DNA from: Deinococcus betulae
Lineage (GTDB): Bacteria; Deinococcota; Deinococci; Deinococcales; Deinococcaceae
Direction of reading: 5' to 3'
DNA length: 64,000 nt
Assembly: GCF_020166395.1 (NCBI RefSeq)
Contig: NZ_JAIQXU010000014.1
Location: 1 to 64,000 of the forward strand
Numbering within the stretch: the stretch's first letter is position 1; every line of letters starts with the position of its first letter. Positions 8,700 to 22,067 of this stretch are shown here, piece by piece. The notes below the pieces were generated by a model. That model was not told the origin of the DNA. It searched no databases and worked only from the letters and a program-made list of their open reading frames with translations. The position numbers were made by a program, and so were the translations under genes.

Positions 8700-9610
8700 C
8701 GGCACCACTGTTTGGTCAGCCAGCCTACGAGCATCTCAGTCCAGAGACACGAGCCGTCGTAGGAATGAACTCGAAAGTCAGAGAGGACTGGCTTTACCAA
8801 ATGCCTTTCTTCGCCTATGACGCCATGTGGCCGATCTTCAATGAGGCAATGTTTTTGGCACGCCAACCCCGGCTCCCCAGGCCGCACAACTTGCTGATTG
8901 AAGGGCCCACCAACAGTGGAAAGTCTGCGCTTCTGGCACTGATTGCGGCCGCCTTGAAACCAGGCGGTGATCACGCGCTGGATCACCCGGTGCCGGTCAT
9001 GCTTTATAAATGTGCCAGTGGGGTGAGACGAGACGATCTGGTCGACGGATTCCTGAGAGGCAGTGGCCTGGAGATCCTTCCCCGCCGGCGCCTGCGGGCC
9101 GGTGACCTCATCCACTATGCGCCCATCATGCGCCTTCGGGGTCCACGGGTGGTGCTGATTGATGAGGTGCATAATCTATTCAGCCGCGCCGGCAGCAAAC
9201 ACACCGTGACCGATACCATTCCAACGCTGCGCGACCTGTCGATGCAGTGCCAAGTGCCGCTGATCGCCGCCGGCGTGAAAAAGGCGTTGTATGCCATCCA
9301 GTCTGATCCACAACTGGAAAATCGCTTCACTGTGATGAGGCTGCCACCGCTTCAATCAGGAGCACCCTTTGTGCGGATGCTGATGGCCTTTGAGCGGTGG
9401 CTCCCGTTGCCAGAGCCATCCCAGCTTCGGCAACCTGCGTTTGCGCAGTATCTCTACGACCTCAGCGGCGGTTGGATCGGTGAACTCAAAGATGTTCTGC
9501 ACCGTGGCTTGAGATATGCAATCCAGCATCAAACGCCCTGCCTCATCGTTGACCTGATGCAGGCGGCTGGCTGCCTGAGTGCGAAGGAACGCCGAGCTGT
9601 CGACATCTGA
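8696..9610 (+). CDS. TnsC/TniB-like AAA+ ATPase, 304 aa
   Basis: AAA+ ATPase that regulates transposition and selects targets. Walker A is EGPTNSGKSAL near residue 70; Walker B is VVLIDEVHNLF near 150; a sensor-like region (PLIAAGVKKAL) follows, then a helical C-terminal lid with LSGGWIGELKDVLHRG. The length suits TniB rather than the longer Tn7 TnsC. The start codon overlaps the transposase stop (ATGA). After its stop no TniQ-like zinc-binding gene follows, so the element is either minimal or decayed. Confidence 0.88.
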   Translation: MTAPLFGQPAYEHLSPETRAVVGMNSKVREDWLYQMPFFAYDAMWPIFNEAMFLARQPRLPRPHNLLIEGPTNSGKSALLALIAAALKPGGDHALDHPVPVMLYKCASGVRRDDLVDGFLRGSGLEILPRRRLRAGDLIHYAPIMRLRGPRVVLIDEVHNLFSRAGSKHTVTDTIPTLRDLSMQCQVPLIAAGVKKALYAIQSDPQLENRFTVMRLPPLQSGAPFVRMLMAFERWLPLPEPSQLRQPAFAQYLYDLSGGWIGELKDVLHRGLRYAIQHQTPCLIVDLMQAAGCLSAKERRAVDI

Positions 9611-9753
9611 TGGATGCATGTCTTAGCCAAGCTGAGGCTGGATGCATCTGCTGCCTCCTTGACAATCTGACTCAATTCTGATGACAGATAGCGTCGTTGC
9701 GCGCAGGGGGTAAGGACAAAAGGTTCCGTACTGCTGACCTTCTTAATTTGATA

Positions 9754-10029
9754 TCACACAGTATCAAAATAGGCATCACAGCTGTCAGGATCTAAATACC
9801 CTCGACACCGCGTAGAGCATCCTTCCTCTGCTTCTGGTGACCTTGGAATATTTACCCCGTCTAGGACAGGGTTTTCAAGCCTAGTCAGATTGGTTAAGGT
9901 GCCCCAGCCTCCATCCGTCCCTGTCTTTGGAGTTCTACTGCCTGCCGGAACAGAGTCGGCAGTTGGAGGCCGTACTTGCACCTGAATACTGAGTGCCACA
10001 CAGCGACTAAGCGGAATGGTGAAGAACAC
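9754..10029 (-). CDS. possible small hypothetical protein, 91 aa
   Basis: A 91-codon ORF beginning at GTG 10029 directly behind a good promoter (see 10034-10062), which would make its mRNA leaderless. The product has a hydrophobic start (FFTIPLSRCVALSI), a Pro/Ser/Thr-rich middle and four Cys (CSTRC, DSC in the C-terminal half). It could be a remnant of a pilin-like or secreted protein; I do not recognise it. The remaining bases 9611-9753 and 10063-10293 show no gene. Confidence 0.35.
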   Translation of the reverse strand: MFFTIPLSRCVALSIQVQVRPPTADSVPAGSRTPKTGTDGGWGTLTNLTRLENPVLDGVNIPRSPEAEEGCSTRCRGYLDPDSCDAYFDTV

Positions 10030-10033
10030 AACT

Positions 10034-10062
10034 ATTTAACACTAATTGAGATTGTTGTCAAA
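10034..10062 (-). promoter_or_regulatory. sigma-70-type promoter
   Basis: On the minus strand, TTGACA (10062-10057) is followed after 17 bases by TTAAAT (10039-10034). The predicted transcript start is within a few bases of GTG 10029. Confidence 0.5.
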
Positions 10063-10293
10063 AGCCCTCCCTGAAAGACCCCTCCTGTACCCCTCAAAAC
10101 GGCTTGGCGGCCTCTTCCTGGCCTTCCTATGAGCAAGGTTATTTAAAGAGCGTGTCAGACGCAGAAACTCAAGAGCCGATCAACTTGAAAGATCTAGCGC
10201 TGACCACCAGCCCACATGCTAGACACAACAGCATCCCGCTCAGGCATAGATCAGCCTGTCTCGCACATCGCGTTGAAGCTGAAGAACGGCAGC

Positions 10294-11669
10294 CTAAGAT
10301 TTTGGAAACGGCGGCATCACCGCATCGTAAATCCAGCGCTGCAGCATCAGCGTGACGCTGGGCTTACCGGTCAGTTCCGCAGCCGCGCGAATGAAGTCTG
10401 GCGTGCTGACATTTTTGTACGCAAAGCGCTGGTAATAGCCGCGTAGAAAGCGCTGAAAGGCCGCGTCGCCTACGGTAGCCCGTAAGGCGTGCAGCACCAG
10501 AGCGCCCCGTTGGTAGACGCGCGGCGCGAAGAGGTCATGACGGAGAGTCACGTACGGTGCAGGCATGCGGGACGCCTGAGCCTTATTCAAGCGTGTCAGC
10601 ACTCGCTGCTTGAGGCTGGCGGCGTCCCGCGCGACCCACAGGTCTTCAAAGTAGGTGGCAAAGCCTTCACTCAGCCAGATGTCCTGCCAGTTGGCGGGCG
10701 TCACGCTGTTGCCAAACCACTGGTGTAGCCGCCGGCACCGCCTCCCAGGGCCTTGCCGGGATAGGTAATGAGTGCCTGCGTCTCCAGCGCGTAGTCGTCC
10801 TGCCCCTGGGTATAGATCAGGCCGAAGGTCTCAAAAGGATAGGGTCCAACCTGCTGCTCCATAAATTTAAGCATGGCCGGAAGCTGCTGCCAGTTGGCCT
10901 TCTGAAAATTTGCACCGAGCGCGGTCGGTATGCTGACCATCGCCTCTAGCCCCGCACGCAGCGGCAGAGTGACCTGCGTGTAGCGGTCAATGTGGACCGT
11001 GGCCAGATACGTCGCCATTGGACTATCCATGTCATAGGTGAAGGTGCGGGTGCCTGGGCCGCTCACAGTACTGGTCAGCTGCCCGTTGGCAACTGCCCGG
11101 AGAGTATCAGGCACCGTGACATGGAAGGTGTAGGTGGCCTTGTCCGACGGAACGTCGTTGCAGGGAAACCACGACATCGCACCGTCCGGTTCGTTCAGCA
11201 CGTAACTGCTGCGGCGGATGGTCTTCCATCCCACCCCATCCGCGACACCATTGACCACACTGTCACCCGGCTCCAAAACTTGCTGCGGGATACCGCCGTA
11301 GTGGATGACCACCTGAAAGGCTGCGCCGGCGGGCAGGGCTTCAGGCAGCTGAATACTCAGGCGATCTGGTGACTGAGAGAACGGAACCAGCTGACCGTCC
11401 ACCAGAACGATAGTGACTGGTAAGGCATGCAGCGCCAGGGTCAGCTCACTGGCGTCTTGCTTAAGCGAGCCGCTGAGTGTGGCGACGCCGTCCAGCAGCT
11501 GGGTGGCCGGATCACTGGTGAGGTCCAGGTCATAGTGCTCCACGTCAATGGCCGGATCCCGCAGCGCCGTTTCAAGGGGTAGACGGGCCGTTGCCGGAGT
11601 GGCGACAGTGCTGGCCAGGAGTGAAGGGGTGCAGAGGGTCAGCCACAAGGGCAAGACTAGGCGCTTCAT
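10294..11669 (-). pseudogene. M1 family aminopeptidase, active site deleted and frameshifted
   Basis: Two adjacent frames encode the halves of one secreted M1 metallopeptidase. The first (11669 down to about 10702) has a signal peptide (MKRLVLPLWLTLCTPSLLAS), the N-terminal beta-domain and the substrate-binding ALETQALITYPG region. The second (to 10294) has the WLSEGFATYFEDL zinc-Glu region and the helical C-terminal part. At the junction (about 10700-10735) the sequence goes from ALGGGAGG straight to HQWFGNSVTP in another frame: the expected HELA before HQW is missing. The first zinc His and the catalytic Glu of HExxH are therefore lost, so this is a deletion of roughly 20-30 bases and not a simple one-base error. 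Start at 11669 is chosen for the signal peptide. Inactive as a peptidase. Confidence 0.85.
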
Positions 11670-11917
11670 ACGTGGTCCTGGGCGGCAGAGGCCATAGCGC
11701 CGCTGAGCTTGGGCCACTGGCGCTCGACATCTCTCTGCGGAGCCACGCGCGGCCTCACCGCATCATTCAATATGGCCAAGTCGTTCATTCTCGGATTGCT
11801 TTCCCGGACACAACCCACCATCGGCCTGAGATGGTCAGTGCTCTGAATGATAGAGGACGGCAGCCCAGCCGTCTGGGCAGAAAATGAAGTCAGAGCAAGC
11901 GGAGATGTTTGAGCCAT
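11666..11917 (-). CDS. possible small ORF coupled to the M1 pseudogene, 83 aa
   Basis: ORF from ATG 11917 with an AAGGA box 8 bases upstream; its stop overlaps the M1 start by ATGA. The protein is Ser/Ala/Gln-rich with no signal peptide or known motif. The overlap and ribosome-binding site argue for it, the composition argues against it. Treat as unproven. Confidence 0.25.
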   Translation of the reverse strand: MAQTSPLALTSFSAQTAGLPSSIIQSTDHLRPMVGCVRESNPRMNDLAILNDAVRPRVAPQRDVERQWPKLSGAMASAAQDHV

Positions 11918-12622
11918 GTTGAAATCCTTGGGTTGGCGAGGCGAGAGGCGCGGAGCAGCGTCTTTCTGCTGTGGCCGCGCACTGAAATGGGGGAGGGGCC
12001 GTCTGGTCTATCCCCTAAGGTACGGCAAGTGGGACGCAGACCAGGAGATCATTTCGTGGGTTCTCAAGACAGCAGTTCAGCGGAACATCCCAGGACCGCT
12101 GCTGATTGCAGCGCATCTGAAACATTAAATTTCAGTCGTTCCATGTGGCCATGAAACAGCCGTGGGTGCGGCCCAATCACATGGCAACGCAAACCAGGCT
12201 TTCTGGTTGCGCTTCTGCAGTAGTGCTTGGGGCTGTCCAGCAGCTGTCCTCTGTTGTGACGCCTCATGATTGCAGTTGGCAAGCAGAGCCGTCAGCACAC
12301 CTAGTTGCCAAAGGAGAGGCTGCTTTACAGATATGGATGAGGTGGGGCGGTGAGATTCCATTTGAAGGGCAACACCCAGGAACGGGCCGGCCTCACCCAG
12401 CAACTTCTGCCCTGCTCAATTGGTGCCGAACTCACGCCAGTATGCTTCCTGCACCAGAGCGTCACCTGAAAGCAAGTCATCTGGCCCGGCTTCCCGTTCG
12501 GAGCCTCATGATGAGATGGAATGCCCTCAGCTCACTCTGTGCCCACACCTGCTCCCGAGCTCTTTGGCTCTCCCCTGGGCCACATGCTTGCCGTTTCCAG
12601 CCGTTATTTAGGACGGCACCGC
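11918..12622. other. intergenic, no supported gene
   Basis: About 700 bases upstream of the M23 peptidase gene. A 70-codon frame at 11916-12128 and the front of a 295-codon frame from 12145 are present; neither has a ribosome-binding site or recognisable product, and the latter runs out of frame through the peptidase gene. Possibly decayed sequence. Confidence 0.4.
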
Positions 12623-13375
12623 ATGACCGTAGGCTCGGTGGTGAAGTTCTGCCTGCTCTGTCTGACGGTCTGTCCTACAGGCATCGGAACGGCCTCAGCG
12701 CACTCGGGCAAGCCCGCCGCCTTCTCCAGCCTGCCGCGCCCTACAGGACAGTACGGGCTGCCTTTTGCCTCGCCGCCTGGGCCAGACACCTGGTTGCTGG
12801 GTCAGTTCTATGGCAACACGGCCTTTGCCTACGAGCAGCGGCGCACCCTGTACGGCAACGGTCAGGGCATGCACTTTGGGCTGGATTTCAGCGCGCCCTG
12901 CGGCACCCCCGTCGTGGCGATTACCGATGGGGTCGTCTCGGAGGTGGACGGCCCGCACGGTTCTGCGCCGCACAACCTGGTGATCAACCATCCAGACGGC
13001 CTGTCCAGCCTGTACGGGCATCTGCTGAGTAAGCCAGCGGTCAAAGTAGGGCAGCGTGTGCGGCGCGGCGAGGTGGTGGCCCGGTCGGGCGACTCGCAGG
13101 GCACGTGCGTGTCTGAGCCGCACCTGCATCTGGAGATCCGCGACCACTCGCATCAGCTGCTCTTTAACCCAGTGGGCTACCTGCGGGCCGACTGGGCTTC
13201 TCTGGGGTTGGTCAATCCAGATATGGCCGGCGCGGGTTTTCAGCAGGACCTGCGCCAGCCCAGCGCCTGGCAGACGCCCGAAGATCAACCGAGCGTCCGA
13301 CTGCACGGCCCGCTGCTGAACAATTTCGCGCAGCCCTGGCCGCCCCTCGCTCCACGTACGCCGGTGAAGAAATGA
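12623..13375 (+). CDS. secreted M23 family metallopeptidase, 250 aa
   Basis: A LytM/Peptidase_M23 endopeptidase that would cleave peptidoglycan cross-bridges or stem peptides in the envelope. The N-terminus from ATG 12623 (MTVGSVVKFCLLCLTVCPTG) is a signal peptide; the longer frame from 12521 adds no sensible sequence. The zinc site is visible: GMHFGLDF gives the His and Asp ligands, and PHLHLEIRDH gives the HxH ligand pair; SSLYGHLL is also typical. The stop overlaps the next start (ATGA, 13372-13375), so it is coupled to a LysM protein. The pair looks like a cell-wall remodelling unit. Confidence 0.9.
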   Translation: MTVGSVVKFCLLCLTVCPTGIGTASAHSGKPAAFSSLPRPTGQYGLPFASPPGPDTWLLGQFYGNTAFAYEQRRTLYGNGQGMHFGLDFSAPCGTPVVAITDGVVSEVDGPHGSAPHNLVINHPDGLSSLYGHLLSKPAVKVGQRVRRGEVVARSGDSQGTCVSEPHLHLEIRDHSHQLLFNPVGYLRADWASLGLVNPDMAGAGFQQDLRQPSAWQTPEDQPSVRLHGPLLNNFAQPWPPLAPRTPVKK

Positions 13376-14571
13376 GGCGGAATCTGTTCTGGCGCTTCAC
13401 TCTGCTGGCAACCCTCCTGACTTCTCCAGCGCTGGCGGCCACCTACACGGTCAAGGCGGGCGACACCCTCTACAGTTTGGCCCGGTCGATGGGCCTTACG
13501 GTGGCGCAGCTTCAGGCACTCAACGGCCTAACCGGGACGAATCTGAAGGTGGGCCAGGTGTTGGCGTTGCCCGGCGTGGGCGTTCCGTCCGTTTCACCCG
13601 CGCCCTTATCCGTCCCAACCCCTTCAGAGGTGCCGAATCTAGATCCTGCTGCCGGGCGTGTTTCCCGGTCCGGCTGCTGTCCCCACCCTGTCTGGGCGGC
13701 AGATGGAGAATCCCTGCTGTTCTTGGATCGGCCCGCGAGTCGGGAAGTGGGCCTGTACAGCGTCCCAGCCGACGGCACAGAGCCGAGCGGCACATGGCGC
13801 CTTCCGCCGACGCTGCTTTCAGAGAGTGGCCTGTATGGGTTGCAGCCCACAGGCGCGGCGACGGCGCGGGCCGTACCGCTCGGCGACCCCTTAGGGGTAC
13901 CAGTTACGGTGCCCACCAGTGGCCGGGACGCTATGTGGTCGCTGGGTGGCCGCCTGGCCTGGCCGACGTACGGCGCAGGCGACCGGACCGACTGGATTCC
14001 CCTCACCGTCTTTGCCGCCGATCCTTTCCGGGGGAAGACCCCGGTTGCTTCCCGCCCGGTGGTCACTGTGTATGGAGGACGGCTGGTGGGCTGGCTGAAC
14101 GAAGACACGCTGCTGGTGACGGGGCGCCTGGCCCGGAATGATGCCCGGCGCTCGGTGCTGACGGTTGACCTGGCCACAGGCCGAACGCGCGTATTGGCGC
14201 AGGGCCAACAGCTGAGCGGTGTGCGGGCCAGTCCGGACGGCACCCAGGTCCTGTTCCAAGTCACGCTGGACACGGCAGGACGCAACGGGTTATTTGTCGT
14301 CGCCGTGGCCGGCGGAGCGGCCTGGCCCGTGCCGACCTTCGGCTCTGGCCGCTGGCAAGACAACACGCGGCTGCTCCTCATACCTTACGAGCCTGGCCTG
14401 GCCTCACACCGTCTGTTGCGCGTCGACGTGACCACAGGGCAGACGGAAGAACTTCTGTCCCTTGCCGACAAGATCGCGGGCGACGACTGGCAGGTGGCGC
14501 CAGATGGCCTGCGCGTGGTCTACCGCAGCGCGCAGGACCAATCGCTGCGCGTCCTGCCTGTTTTGCGCTAA
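13372..14571 (+). CDS. secreted LysM protein with TolB-like beta-propeller, 399 aa
   Basis: Residues 1-23 form a Sec signal peptide (FTLLATLLTSPALAA). Residues 24-65 are one LysM peptidoglycan-binding domain (YTVKAGDTLYSLARSMG ... LKVGQVLALP). After a Pro/Ser linker, residues about 95-399 contain repeated blades with motifs such as HPVWAADGESLLFLD, VRASPDGTQVLF and WQVAPDGLRVVYRS, as in TolB/WD40-like propellers. It is coupled to the M23 peptidase by ATGA. The LysM anchors it to the wall; the propeller probably binds a protein or glycan partner, perhaps the peptidase. The partner is not known. Confidence 0.85.
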   Translation: MRRNLFWRFTLLATLLTSPALAATYTVKAGDTLYSLARSMGLTVAQLQALNGLTGTNLKVGQVLALPGVGVPSVSPAPLSVPTPSEVPNLDPAAGRVSRSGCCPHPVWAADGESLLFLDRPASREVGLYSVPADGTEPSGTWRLPPTLLSESGLYGLQPTGAATARAVPLGDPLGVPVTVPTSGRDAMWSLGGRLAWPTYGAGDRTDWIPLTVFAADPFRGKTPVASRPVVTVYGGRLVGWLNEDTLLVTGRLARNDARRSVLTVDLATGRTRVLAQGQQLSGVRASPDGTQVLFQVTLDTAGRNGLFVVAVAGGAAWPVPTFGSGRWQDNTRLLLIPYEPGLASHRLLRVDVTTGQTEELLSLADKIAGDDWQVAPDGLRVVYRSAQDQSLRVLPVLR

Positions 14572-14591
14572 CCAGCCAAGCGGAGGTCGCC

Positions 14592-14729
14592 TTGAAGGTC
14601 GCTGTGCACCTGCTCGTCGAGCCGGCGGAGGGTGGCGCGCCCCAGCCGCCTCTCCCCTGTCCTATTGAACTGGTCGTGCGCGAGTTCTCGGGACTGGCCC
14701 CTTCAGACCTGCACAGACACCACCCTTGA
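14592..14729 (+). other. possible remnant ORF, 45 codons
   Basis: TTG 14592 follows a GGAGGT box at 14582-14587 and opens a 45-codon frame that stops abruptly. It may be the truncated 5' end of a gene that was broken when the HxlR/SDR segment was placed here. The product is not recognised. Confidence 0.2.
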
Positions 14730-14788
14730 GACGCTCGACTCGCTGATGCCAGCTGGCGGTCAGCTTTGGCGTATCTGTGCCACACGAT

Positions 14789-15217
14789 TCATTCGAGATG
14801 TGTCCGGCGCAGGTCGGCCATCTGCTGCACCTGATCTGCACGGTTGGCCGCCGGGTCGCCCGCGAGATAACGCTCCTCGACCGGGCGATACTGGTAGCTC
14901 CACTCGCTGATCGCCATCAGGACCGGGTAGAGAGCGACGCCCTTCTCGGTCAGCCGGTAGATGACCTTCTGGGCATGGTCCGGGTCGGGGGCGGCAGTCA
15001 CGATGTCCTGTGCCAGCAGCAGTTTCAGGCGGTCAGCCAGGATGTTCGACGAGATGTGTTCCTCGGAGGCCAGCATCTCCCGGAAATGGCGCTTGCCCCC
15101 GAACATCAGGTCGCGGACGATGAGCAGCGTCCAGCGGTCGCCAAAAATGTCCAGCCCCAGGCTCACCGGACAGCCCGAGCGAACGGAGTCGTCGCCTTGC
15201 TTCTTCACTGGTTGCAT
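14789..15217 (-). CDS. HxlR-family transcriptional regulator, 142 aa
   Basis: A winged-helix HxlR/MarR-superfamily regulator. An N-terminal Cys lies in SGCPVSLGLDIFGDRWTLLI, the family's usual entry with Cys then G-D-R-W. The winged helix follows (FREMLASEEHISSNILADRLKLL) and the wing and dimerisation part (YRLTEKGVALYPVL). These regulators often sense electrophiles or oxidants through the N-terminal Cys. It is divergent from an SDR gene that starts at 15307, with 89 bases between, which is the classical arrangement of an HxlR regulator with its target. Start at ATG 15217. Confidence 0.9.
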   Translation of the reverse strand: MQPVKKQGDDSVRSGCPVSLGLDIFGDRWTLLIVRDLMFGGKRHFREMLASEEHISSNILADRLKLLLAQDIVTAAPDPDHAQKVIYRLTEKGVALYPVLMAISEWSYQYRPVEERYLAGDPAANRADQVQQMADLRRTHLE

Positions 15218-15306
15218 TATCGCACCAGTTTAACTAGGCTGCAACCGGTTCGGGAATGCAACCGCTTTTGATTCGGCTCTGCCTGTCCCGGCCAGGAGGC
15301 TTACCC
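15218..15306. promoter_or_regulatory. divergent HxlR/SDR promoter region
   Basis: An 89-base spacer between divergent starts. It contains a near repeat of gcaaccg (gcaaccggtt and gcaaccgctt) that could be bound by the HxlR protein. An AGGAGG box for the SDR gene is at 15294-15299. The operator role is inferred. Confidence 0.45.
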
Positions 15307-16119
15307 ATGCCGAACGACCTGCACACCAACGCCGACCCGCTCACCTCTCTGCCGCACGATACCCGGCTCGCGGGCCAGAAGGCCATCGTCACCGGCTCCA
15401 CGAGCGGCATCGGTGAGGCCATCGCCCATGTCCTGGCCGCCTCGGGCGCCGAGGTCGTGGTCAGTGGCCGCGACGCCGCCCGCGCCCGGCGGGTCGCGGA
15501 CGCCGTCACCTCGGCCGGGGGCCGGGCCTGGGCCGTGCCCGCCGACCTCTCCGGCTCCTACGCCGAGCTGCGGGCCTTCGCGCAGGCGGCCACGGCAGCT
15601 TTCGGCGGCGGGGTGGACATCCTCGTCAACAACGCCGGGGTCTATCCGGTCACGCCGACCGAGCTGCTCCCGGACCACGACCTTGACGCGCTGCTGGCCA
15701 CGAACATTCGGGCGCCGCACGTGCTCGTCGCGGCGCTCGCACCCGGTATGGCCGCGCGGGGATCGGGCCACATCGTCAACATCGGGTCCTGGATGGGCCG
15801 GGTCGGCACCACCAGCGGGGCGATGTACACCGCCTCTAAGGCCGCCCTGGAGCAGATGACCCGCAACTGGGCGGCGGAATACGGCCCGCGCGGCGTCCGG
15901 GTCAACACGGTCGCCCCCGGCGCGACCCTGACGCCGGGCAACGCCGACCTCGCCGCCGTCCTCGACGCGATGACCTCCGCGACCGTGTCCGGCCGGCCGG
16001 TCCGGCCTATCGACGTCGCCTACGGCGTCCGGTTTCTCGTCTCTTCCGAGGCCGCGTTCGTCCAGGGCAACATTCTGGATGTCGACGGGGGCATGCTCAG
16101 CACCAGACTCCGGTTCTAG
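15307..16119 (+). CDS. short-chain dehydrogenase/reductase, 270 aa
   Basis: A classical SDR using NAD(P)H. The cofactor loop is TGSTSGIGEA near residue 30, the structural motif NNAG lies near 110, and the active site has Ser in NIGSWMGRVG and Tyr174 in YTASK with Lys178. The C-terminal VQGNILDVDGGM is also typical. Start at ATG 15307 is fixed by AGGAGG 8 bases upstream; the frame from 15256 is too long. It is divergent from an HxlR regulator, so expression is probably induced by that regulator's signal. The substrate cannot be told from sequence. Confidence 0.9.
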   Translation: MPNDLHTNADPLTSLPHDTRLAGQKAIVTGSTSGIGEAIAHVLAASGAEVVVSGRDAARARRVADAVTSAGGRAWAVPADLSGSYAELRAFAQAATAAFGGGVDILVNNAGVYPVTPTELLPDHDLDALLATNIRAPHVLVAALAPGMAARGSGHIVNIGSWMGRVGTTSGAMYTASKAALEQMTRNWAAEYGPRGVRVNTVAPGATLTPGNADLAAVLDAMTSATVSGRPVRPIDVAYGVRFLVSSEAAFVQGNILDVDGGMLSTRLRF

Positions 16120-16130
16120 GGGGGCTGCCG

Positions 16131-16164
16131 GGGGGGCGCCCGGTCTCTCACCGGCGCGCCCCCC
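16131..16164. terminator. GC-rich hairpin between convergent genes
   Basis: ggggggcgcccggt (16131-16144) can pair, with one bulge, with accggcgcgcccccc (16150-16164). It sits between the ends of the SDR gene and the GH3 gene, but has no T-tract; a bidirectional stop signal is plausible. Confidence 0.45.
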
Positions 16165-16182
16165 TGGCCCCACTTCCAGGCT

Positions 16183-18012
<1,830 letters not shown>

Positions 18013-18041
18013 GGAAACGTCCTTGTACGGAAAAATCCGGA

Positions 18042-21020
<2,979 letters not shown>

Positions 21021-21024
<4 letters not shown>

Positions 21025-22007
21025 CCGGCCTTCCCGTCGCGCACGCGCGGGTCGAGGACGGCGTACAGCGCGTCCACGATGAAGTTGGCGATGAGCACCG
21101 CCAGCGCGATGAACAGGAAGATGGCCTGCATGAGCGGGTAGTCCAGGGTGGTCACGGCGTTGTAGAGCTGGAGTCCCAGCCCCGGGTACGAGAACACCGT
21201 CTCGGTCAGGATACTGCCGCCCACCACGAAGCCCAGCGCCATGCCGAAGGCCGTGAAGCTCGGCAGCAGGGCGTTACGCAGCACGTAGCGGTTCAGCAGC
21301 CGGCCTTCGCTCAGGCCCTTGGCGCGGGCGAAGGCGACGTAGTCCTCGCCCATCACACCCATCACGTTGTTGCGCATGGTGATCAGCCAGCCGCCCGCCG
21401 CCGTCACCACGATGGTCAGGGCCGGCAGCGCGGCGTGACGCAGCAGGCTCTTCCACCAGTCGGCGCTGAACTGCGTCAGGAAGGGGTCGAGGCTGCCGCT
21501 CAGCGGAAAGGTGCCGGTGCGGAAGGCCAGCAGGTACAGCAGCAGCAGCGCGAACCAGAAGTACGGCATGGAGTTCAGGAACAGGGCGATGGGCGGCAGG
21601 GCGTCGGCCACCCGCCCCCCCCGGCGCCACGCGCTGTAGAGCCCCAGGGCGCTGCCGAGCAGGAAGGCCAGGACGGTGCAGACCCCCACCAGCCCGATGG
21701 TCCAGGGCGCGGCCTGGGCGACGATGTCCACGACCGGCGTCGGAAACTGCCCGATGGAGCGCCCGAAGTCGCCGCGCAGCATGTGGCCCAGGTAGGTGAC
21801 GTACTGCGTCAGGAGGTTGCCCTGGTCGTTCAGGCCGTAGGCGACCGTCAGGGCGTCCACCGCCGAGGGGTCGAGCTTGCCCTGGTACTTGGCGAGCATG
21901 GCGCCGATGGGGTCGCCGGGCACGAGGCGCGGCAGGACGAAATTGAGCGTCACCGCCGCCCAGAGGGTGAGCAGCAGAAACAGGAATTTGCGCAGCAGGT
22001 AGGGCAT
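21021..22007 (-). CDS. ABC importer permease (DppB type), 328 aa
   Basis: Inner-membrane permease of the family 5 (Dpp/Opp) importers. MPYLLRKFLFLLLTLWAAV is the usual first segment, followed by the PGDPIGAML loop, and further hydrophobic segments end near LIANFIVDALYAVLDPRVR. The EAA loop (DYVAFARAKGLSEGRLLNRY) contacts the ATPase. ATG 22007 is preceded by GAGGTG; the longer frame from 22043 includes the intergenic hairpin. It is coupled by ATGA to the permease-ATPase fusion. Confidence 0.92.
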
Positions 22008-22028
22008 GGACACCTCGAACAGACTCGG

Positions 22029-22053
22029 CCGGGAGGCGGGCAAGACCTCCCGG
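22029..22053 (-). promoter_or_regulatory. intercistronic hairpin after the binding-protein gene
   Basis: ccgggagg (22029-22036) pairs perfectly with cctcccgg (22046-22053) across a 9-base loop. It lies 14 bases after the binding-protein stop and before the permease. Such hairpins commonly protect the binding-protein mRNA or attenuate read-through, giving excess binding protein; that role is inferred. Confidence 0.6.
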
Positions 22054-22067
22054 CCTCCCCGGCGGGC

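Larger units (their letters stand above)
7128..9610 (+). mobile_element. TnsB-TnsC transposition module (ends not identified)
   Basis: Coupled DDE transposase and AAA+ ATPase genes, the core of a Tn7/Tn5053/Tn552-like element. I could not find convincing TGT...ACA inverted ends or TnsB-site repeats by eye, and there is no visible TniQ/TnsD or resolvase. The flanking small genes (6215-6876) may be inside the element. The true borders are unknown. Confidence 0.6.

Noticed and set aside
12145..13032. 295-codon plus frame overlapping the M23 peptidase gene
   Set aside because: It is out of frame with the conserved peptidase, which has a signal peptide and zinc site; the 295-codon frame has neither.
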